From CAYTAP01 sp964435775 (GTDB lineage: Bacteria; Planctomycetota; Phycisphaerae; Tepidisphaerales; Tepidisphaeraceae): 40,698 bases of DNA. Numbering within the stretch: the first letter of the stretch is position 1; every line of letters starts with the position of its first letter. The DNA lies in the NCBI GenBank assembly GCA_964435775.1, contig CAYTAP010000016.1, forward strand, positions 1-40,698, written 5' to 3'. Position numbers and translations under genes: made by a program. This document shows, piece by piece, positions 36,097-40,698 of the stretch. The notes beneath the pieces were generated by a model, which was given only the letters and a program-made list of their open reading frames with translations, was not told the DNA's origin and made no database searches.

Positions 36097-36654
36097 ATGT
36101 CCAAACTAGATGAAATTCTCGCGTTCAATCAGGAGTTTGTCCGAACCAAGGCATACGAGCCGTTTCGCACCGATCAATTTCCAAACAAGCGAATGGTCGT
36201 TCTCACCTGCATGGACACGCGGCTGATCGAGCTGCTCCCGCGGGCGATGAACCTGCACAACGGCGACGCCAAAATCATCAAAAACGCCGGCGCCATCGTC
36301 TCCCATCCGTTTGGATCGGTCATGCGATCCATCCTGCTGGCGGTCTACGAATTGAAGGCGGAGGAGATTCTCATCGTCGGGCATCACGGCTGCGGCATGA
36401 CCGCGCTCAAGCCCGATGCGGTGCTCACCCACGCCAAGGAGGCCGGCATTCCGCAGGCGACGTTCGACACGCTCAACCACGCCGGAATCGACCTGGACCA
36501 GTGGCTGACCGGATTTGATTCGGTCTCCAAGAGCGTTGTTCAATCGGTGGCGATGGTCCGCACCCATCCGCTGCTGCCCAAGCGCGTGCCGGTTCACGGC
36601 CTGGTGATCCATCCGGAAACCGGAAAGCTGGAACTGCTGACCCAGGGCGAATAG
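36097..36654 (+). CDS. Beta-class carbonic anhydrase
   Basis: A zinc enzyme that interconverts CO2 and bicarbonate. The 185-residue protein has CMDTR (C38, D40, R42), and HHGCG (H96, C99), giving the Cys-His-Cys zinc site with the Asp-Arg dyad of beta-carbonic anhydrases. KNAGAIVS and SILLAVYELKAEEILIVGHH are also family-typical. It is the short YtiB-like branch. GAAGAGG lies just before the ATG. It is a single gene after the tRNA and converges with the Gfo/Idh gene. No signal peptide is present, so it is cytoplasmic. Confidence 0.95.
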   Translation: MSKLDEILAFNQEFVRTKAYEPFRTDQFPNKRMVVLTCMDTRLIELLPRAMNLHNGDAKIIKNAGAIVSHPFGSVMRSILLAVYELKAEEILIVGHHGCGMTALKPDAVLTHAKEAGIPQATFDTLNHAGIDLDQWLTGFDSVSKSVVQSVAMVRTHPLLPKRVPVHGLVIHPETGKLELLTQGE

Positions 36655-36692
36655 CCCCCGCCGACGCGGAGACGCATTGAAAGCCGCAGCGT

Positions 36693-37697
36693 TCAAGCGG
36701 AAGGGTCTCTCTCCTCAGCGCGCGCCGCATCACTCGCGCGCAAGCTGACCTCGGAAGCGCGCCAGACATCCTCCTGGCTCAGCGCGGCCGGCGCATCGTC
36801 GCACAGGGCAATGAGGAGTTCGCGTGTCCATTGTTCCAGATCCATTGGCGCCGGCTGCAATGGCTCGCTCGCATCCCGCGTGCAAATCGTCGCGTGTTCG
36901 GTGCGGCCCAAGTGAACGTCAATCCGGCCGAACGTCCCCTGTATCCACAGGCGCATATCCGAGTAATGCGCGTGTGCGGCCGCGATGAACCAATCCACCT
37001 CCACATCCGCCAGTTCCCCATTGGGAAAACGCAGCGAGCATTGGCCAAGGTCGCGGAAGTCGGGATGATCGGCGTTGGCGAAGTTGCCGAATCGCGCGGT
37101 GATGTCCGAAGGCGACTGATCAAGCAGCCAGCAGCAGATGTCGAAGGAATGACAGGCGAGGTCAATGAAAATATCGCCATTGGTGGACCGCTCGAAATGC
37201 CACGCCGGCCGCGTTTCGGGGCGCAGCCAGTGCGGCGCGGAAGCCATCACCCGCACCACCCGCCCGATCCGGCCGGCGCGAACGGCTTGATGCGCCGCCG
37301 CGACGAGGGGCTGGCCGCGCGTGGGATAGTAGGTCAATGCGCGTTTCCCGCTCTCCCTCGCGGCGTGTTTCAAGCGCTCAAGCGCATCCCAATCAAGCGC
37401 CAATGGCTTATCCACCAACACGGGAATACCGGCGTGAACGCACTGAATCGCCAGGTCCGCGCGCTCATTCGGCACGGCGACGATCATCGCCGCGTCAGGG
37501 CGCTCCTCGAGCAGGGCTCCAAGTTGCGTTGCGACAGGAACATCGAGCGCGCCCGCGACTTCCCGCGCACGCCGGGGATCATCATCGTACACCCCCACAA
37601 TGCGCATGCCGTCGATACCCCCAGCCGCTTGCGCCAGACCCAGCACATGCGGATGAGCGGCACCGACGATGGCAACACGGCGCTCAATGTTGGACAT
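36693..37697 (-). CDS. Gfo/Idh/MocA family oxidoreductase (DKP variant)
   Basis: A 334-residue oxidoreductase. The Rossmann start is VAIVGAAHPHVLG, where the usual GxGxxG is G-A-A-H-P-H, so nucleotide binding is atypical. The motif is DKP (96-98) in PVLVDKPLALDWDAL in place of EKP, and the later GDIFIDLACHSFDICCWLLD corresponds to the conserved GG-D-H-D block. The substrate cannot be inferred. A GGAG lies seven bases before the ATG. It starts 17 bases after the mqnD stop codon, so they are one transcript, an odd pairing for a menaquinone gene. Confidence 0.9.
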   Translation of the reverse strand: MSNIERRVAIVGAAHPHVLGLAQAAGGIDGMRIVGVYDDDPRRAREVAGALDVPVATQLGALLEERPDAAMIVAVPNERADLAIQCVHAGIPVLVDKPLALDWDALERLKHAARESGKRALTYYPTRGQPLVAAAHQAVRAGRIGRVVRVMASAPHWLRPETRPAWHFERSTNGDIFIDLACHSFDICCWLLDQSPSDITARFGNFANADHPDFRDLGQCSLRFPNGELADVEVDWFIAAAHAHYSDMRLWIQGTFGRIDVHLGRTEHATICTRDASEPLQPAPMDLEQWTRELLIALCDDAPAALSQEDVWRASEVSLRASDAARAEERDPSA

Positions 37698-37714
37698 GAT
37701 TTCTCCGTGATGGT

Positions 37715-38567
37715 TTACCGCGCGTTGACATATTCAATCGCTCCGACATCCGGAACAAGCCNNNNNNNNNNCGCGCTGCAAAAGCGTGTCGATCGCCTTT
37801 CGGCCGACCTCGCCGTAATCAATCGTCCAGTGATTGACATACATTCCCACGAACTGATCGGCCAGTTTCTGGTTGAGATCGCGCCCGTATTGCAAGGCGT
37901 ATCGGACCGCCTCCTCCCGGTGATCCAGTGAATACTGAATCGATTGCTTGAGGATGTCGGTCACTTCCTGCATCGTCGGCTGGCCGAGGTCCTTGCGGAT
38001 GCAGTTGCCGCCCAGGGGAAGGGGAAGCTGCGTTTGCTCATGCCACCAGGCACCCAGGTCCACGATGCAATGCAGGCCGAGCGACTTGTAAGTCAGTTGC
38101 CCCTCATGAATGATCAGCCCCGCATCCGCCTTGCCTTCCTTGACGAACTTGGGGATTTGATCGAAGTGGACGACTTCATAAGTGAACGCCTCCCCGGCCT
38201 TGCCGAGACACAGTTGCAGCGTGAGGAATGCGGTGGTCAGCTTTCCGGGAATCGCGATTTTCCTGCCGCGCAGATCCTCGATCGACATCGGCTTGGTCGC
38301 CACGACCATCGGCCCGTATTGATCCCCCATCGACGAGCCGCAACTGGTCAGAGCGTATTTGTCGGCGACATACGGATAGGCGTGAATGGAAATGGCCGTG
38401 ATCTCAAGCTCCCCGCGCCGGGCGCGATCGTTGAGCGTCTGGATGTCCTGCAACACATGCTCAAAACGATATCGCCCGACGGGCAATTTATGCTTCGCCA
38501 GCCCATAAAACATGAAGGCGTCATCGGGGTCCGGCGAGTGGCCAAGTTTGAGTGTGAGTGAATCCAT
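37715..38567 (-). CDS. mqnD: 1,4-dihydroxy-6-naphthoate synthase of the futalosine menaquinone pathway; interrupted by gap
   Basis: Converts cyclic dehypoxanthine futalosine to 1,4-dihydroxy-6-naphthoate. The fold is that of a periplasmic-binding-like protein; the start LKLGHSPDPDDAFMFYGLA is the MqnD form of the family. FEHVLQDIQTLNDRA, ITAISIHAYPYVADKYAL, CGSSMGDQYGPMVV and ADAGLIIHEGQLTY follow. The N run at 37762-37771 shifts the apparent frame; the true C-terminus reads LVPDVGAIEYVNAR and stops at 37715-37717. With zero missing bases this gives 280 residues; a small number of codons may still be missing. GGAGG nine bases before the ATG fixes the start at 38567. The gene implies the futalosine route to menaquinone. 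Confidence 0.9.
37762..37771. other. Assembly gap (10 N) near the C-terminus of mqnD
   Basis: Codons for IDTLLQR stand on one side and LVPDVGAIEYV on the other. They are in one frame only if the true spacing is a multiple of three. Family members usually have a few more residues here, so a short real gap of about 12 bases is possible. Confidence 0.8.
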
Positions 38568-38608
38568 GAATGCCCTCCTCAGGGGGTGGAACAAGGGTGG
38601 TCAAAACA

Positions 38609-38691
38609 TCCGGGCGGTGGGAATCGAACCCACACGACCTTGCGGTCAACGGATTTTAAGTCCGTAGCGTCTGCCTTTCCGCCACGCCCGG
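38609..38691 (-). tRNA. tRNA-Leu (TAA)
   Basis: An 83-nt class II tRNA with a long variable arm. On the minus strand the acceptor is CCGGGCG / CGCCCGG, the anticodon stem ACGGA/TCCGT encloses CTTAAAA with anticodon TAA, the variable arm is TGACCGCAAGGTCG, and the T arm is GTGGG-TTCGATT-CCCAC. The discriminator base is A, as required for leucine. Confidence 0.95.
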
Positions 38692-38793
38692 GTCGCTGAG
38701 GATGGACTGTACACTCATGGGTGAGGGAAATCATCCTTGCCCGACGCTGGCCGCGCGTCTGGCGTGTCGTGGGGGAGTGCGTACAGTTGGGAC

Positions 38794-39897
38794 ATGCTGA
38801 ATGTTCAATCGTCGCGTGAGCGGCAGAAAAGGTTGTTGGCGGTGCTGGCCGAGCGCGGGGTGGATGCGGCGGTGATCGGGGCGTCGGAGCATGTGTATTA
38901 TTTCACGGCGCATCATTCGGGGTGGGTGCATCGGCCGGGGTTTGTGCTGCGAAGCGATGGCCGAAGCTGGCTGACGATGGCGAATCATGTGGCGCCACCC
39001 TCGCGCGTGGCGGCCGACGAGATCGTGAGCTACGAAGCGAACTGGGGCGGGACGCTGCGGCAGGATCAGGCGGATATTGTGTCAGCGCAGGTGCTGGATG
39101 AATTGAAGCGCGCCGGCGTCACGCGCCTCGCCATCGACGCATCCGCGATGACCTCGCGCGTGGCGATGAACTTTTCGGGGCATGTCGAAGCGATCGATGA
39201 TGCGCTCTTTCAACTGCGGCGGGTCAAGGATGCCGACGAACTGGCGACGATACGGCAGGCCATCGCCTGCACGCACGCGATGTATAAACGGGCCAGGGAG
39301 ATCATCGAACCGGGCGTGCCGGAACTGCGCGTGTTCAACGAACTGCACGCGGCGGCGGTCAACGCAGGCGGCGGGCCGCTGACGGCTCACCTGGGCAACG
39401 ACTACGCCGTCGGCAAGCCCGGCGGACCGGCGCGGGAGGGTGTGAATGCCGAGGCGGGGCAGCTTTACATTCTCGACCTGGGCCCGGCGGTGGGTGGATA
39501 CTTCGCCGATAACTGCCGGACATTCGCGGTGAACCATCGCCCCACCGATGCCCAGCACAACGCATGGGAAGCCATTCGCGCGTCGCTGGCGCTGGTGGAA
39601 TCACTTGCCCGGCCGGGCGTGCGATGCAGGGACTTATGGACCGCTGTGGATGAACAATTGAAAAGCACGCTGGGCACCGGCCTCCCCCACCATCTGGGAC
39701 ATGGCGTGGGACTGAGCGCGCATGAGTATCCTCATCTCAATATGAAGTGGGATGATGTGCTGCTGGAAGGGGAAATCTTCACGGCCGAGCCGGGGACCTA
39801 TTCGCACGAGTTGAACGGCGGCATCCGGCTGGAAAATCAGTATCTCGTCGAAGCGGACGGCGTGCGAAACCTGGTGGACTTTCCGTTGGATTTGTGA
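38794..39897 (+). CDS. M24 family metallopeptidase (Xaa-Pro aminopeptidase-like)
   Basis: A 367-residue pita-bread peptidase that removes residues N-terminal to proline. After an N-terminal creatinase-like domain (1-140), the catalytic domain holds the five metal ligands: Asp in YILDLGPAVGG, Asp in FADNCRTF, His in HHLGHGVGLSAHE, Glu in FTAEPGTY and Glu in IRLENQYLV. The ligand set is complete, so it should be active. It is cytoplasmic; no signal peptide is present. The start at 38794 was preferred over 38737 because the fold begins there; the six bases before it leave no room for a ribosome binding site and TACAGT stands in front, a weak leaderless pattern. Confidence 0.92.
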   Translation: MLNVQSSRERQKRLLAVLAERGVDAAVIGASEHVYYFTAHHSGWVHRPGFVLRSDGRSWLTMANHVAPPSRVAADEIVSYEANWGGTLRQDQADIVSAQVLDELKRAGVTRLAIDASAMTSRVAMNFSGHVEAIDDALFQLRRVKDADELATIRQAIACTHAMYKRAREIIEPGVPELRVFNELHAAAVNAGGGPLTAHLGNDYAVGKPGGPAREGVNAEAGQLYILDLGPAVGGYFADNCRTFAVNHRPTDAQHNAWEAIRASLALVESLARPGVRCRDLWTAVDEQLKSTLGTGLPHHLGHGVGLSAHEYPHLNMKWDDVLLEGEIFTAEPGTYSHELNGGIRLENQYLVEADGVRNLVDFPLDL

Positions 39898-39907
39898 GGG
39901 CTGCCTT

Positions 39908-40183
39908 ATGAAACGACCATTGATACCACAAGCGCCGCCGGGCACAGCGCCGGTGGATGAATCGCATGGAGGATTGGAGATCGGCGGCGCGGGGTCGGGG
40001 CGCCGATGGATGCGGCTGGCGGCGTATGTATTCCTCTTCGCATTGGTCGGCGGTGTACTCGCGTGGGTGTTCGTTCAGTTCGGCGCGACCTTCGCGCTGG
40101 CGCTTTTGCTCGTCGCGTTCATGATCGGGTACATGGTGCTCATCGGATCGGTCACGGGGAAAAGTCTCAATGATCGGCAGTGA
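39908..40183 (+). CDS. Small membrane protein (91 aa)
   Basis: A 91-residue protein with a soluble Gly/Pro-rich N-terminus (1-33) and two adjacent hydrophobic helices, RLAAYVFLFALVGGVLAWVFV and FALALLLVAFMIGYMVLIG, ending in a polar tail. No family is recognised. It begins ten bases after the peptidase stop codon with an AGGG in front, so it is co-transcribed with it. Confidence 0.75.
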   Translation: MKRPLIPQAPPGTAPVDESHGGLEIGGAGSGRRWMRLAAYVFLFALVGGVLAWVFVQFGATFALALLLVAFMIGYMVLIGSVTGKSLNDRQ

Positions 40184-40225
40184 TGGCGTGAGCATGAATC
40201 ATTGGATGCGCGCGGGGCATGCTTC

Positions 40226-40603
40226 CTATCGGTTGAGCAGGAACGTGGCGACATATTCGAAAAATTGCCGCAGCATGGCATCGACTTCCGGCGCGAACGC
40301 CGCCTCGTCGAGCGCCTCGCCCATCAGTTGCACCCATCGATCGCGGGCCGGGATATCGATGGGAAATGGAACGTGCCGCATGCGGAGGCGCGGATGGCCG
40401 CGCTGCTGGGTGTAGGTGTCCGGGCCGCCGAATCGCTGGATGAGGAATTGCCGCAAGCGCCATTCGGCGCCAGCCCAATCCTGCTGGGGATACATTGGGC
40501 CGAGCAAGGGGTCTTCGGGCACGCGACGATAAAACGCGGCGACGAGGCGCGTGAAGCCCTCGTCCCCGACGATCTCGTAAATCCGTTGCTCTTCCAACTG
40601 CAT
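40226..40603 (-). CDS. Group II truncated haemoglobin
   Basis: A 125-residue 2-on-2 globin, cytoplasmic haem protein for oxygen or NO chemistry. The group II signature is clear: DEGFTRLVAAFYRRV with Tyr-B10 (Y25), DPLLGPMYP with Tyr-CD1 (Y38), then GGPDTYTQQRGHPRLRMRH with the proximal histidine F8 (H77), and W90 at G8. These match Mycobacterium GlbO. The start at 40603 has no ribosome binding site; TATAAA stands exactly six bases upstream, the same spacing as in the 64-residue gene, so the mRNA may be leaderless. An in-frame GTG at 40618 is an alternative. Confidence 0.94.
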   Translation of the reverse strand: MQLEEQRIYEIVGDEGFTRLVAAFYRRVPEDPLLGPMYPQQDWAGAEWRLRQFLIQRFGGPDTYTQQRGHPRLRMRHVPFPIDIPARDRWVQLMGEALDEAAFAPEVDAMLRQFFEYVATFLLNR

Positions 40604-40609
40604 CACAGG

Positions 40610-40615
40610 TTTATA
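40610..40615 (-). promoter_or_regulatory. TATAAA -10-like box six bases before the globin ATG
   Basis: On the minus strand TATAAA is followed by CCTGTG and then ATG. This would place the transcription start at or next to the start codon. No convincing -35 is seen. Confidence 0.4.
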
Positions 40616-40698
40616 CACGATTGTCAGCCGATGGGCTCAGTTGCGATGCCATCGCGATGACCTGACGTGCTGGTGTCGTTTCATCTTGATCGATATTG

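Noticed and set aside
40619..40698. A further gene at the right edge
   Set aside because: No start, stop or coding pattern could be supported in the last 80 bases.

Overview
The window looks like a draft, scaffolded piece of a high-GC bacterium of the Planctomycetota, most likely a Phycisphaerae-like lineage. This is inferred from the combination of PEP-CTERM sorting tails, a type II secretion-style prepilin with an H-X9-DG motif, a XylR-type (LacI-sensor/AraC) regulator, a DUF6677-type protein, a YfhO-type giant membrane protein, DUF2264 and the futalosine menaquinone enzyme MqnD. No rRNA or other taxonomic marker is present, so this is a strong guess and not proof. Four runs of exactly ten N (3118-3127, 8156-8165, 30260-30269, 37762-37771) are scaffold joins. 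Three fall inside genes and shift the apparent frame; I reconstructed the reading across them from the flanking codons.

Layout. 1-2557: clpB on the minus strand, missing only its extreme C-terminus. 2802-7202: an unusual Gfo/Idh oxidoreductase fused to two tandem GT2-like domains, then a canonical GT2 glycosyltransferase. 7278-9223: a small membrane-anchored coiled-coil protein and a site-2 protease with a CBS pair. 9247-12144: an Asp/Cys-rich secreted protein with a PEP-CTERM-like tail and its terminator, a DUF6677-type protein overlapping a small membrane protein, and a second Gfo/Idh. 12317-17304: a YfhO-like membrane protein, a D-amino-acid transaminase, a heptamer repeat hairpin, a 64-residue acidic protein and a DUF2264 protein. 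17317-21570: a secreted protein and a tandem pair of dynamin-like GTPases. 21625-24252: a secreted helical protein with promoter and terminator, two membrane proteins of unknown function, and two inverted copies of an 80-bp palindromic repeat.

24339-30324: methylthioadenosine phosphorylase and a ~1600-residue TPR/PQQ-propeller protein. The last ~150 bases before the third gap instead encode, on the opposite strand, a fragment of a RepA-like AAA helicase, so this contig end is either chimeric or carries an insertion. 30430-32667: NifU-type Fe-S scaffold, tRNA adenosine deaminase, a TPR protein and a metallophosphoesterase. 32730-35844: XylR-type regulator divergent from a prepilin-like protein and a PEP-CTERM protein, a likely substrate-responsive surface module. 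35924-40603: tRNA-Arg(CCT), beta-carbonic anhydrase, mqnD with a third Gfo/Idh, tRNA-Leu(TAA), an M24 peptidase, a small membrane protein and a group II truncated haemoglobin.

Most of the content is housekeeping or cell-envelope related. The most distinctive items are the Gfo/Idh-GT2-GT2 fusion, the paired dynamin-like GTPases, the XylR/prepilin/PEP-CTERM cluster, the Asp-Cys repeat protein and the foreign helicase fragment at the third gap. No CRISPR array, complete mobile element or clear defence island is visible.
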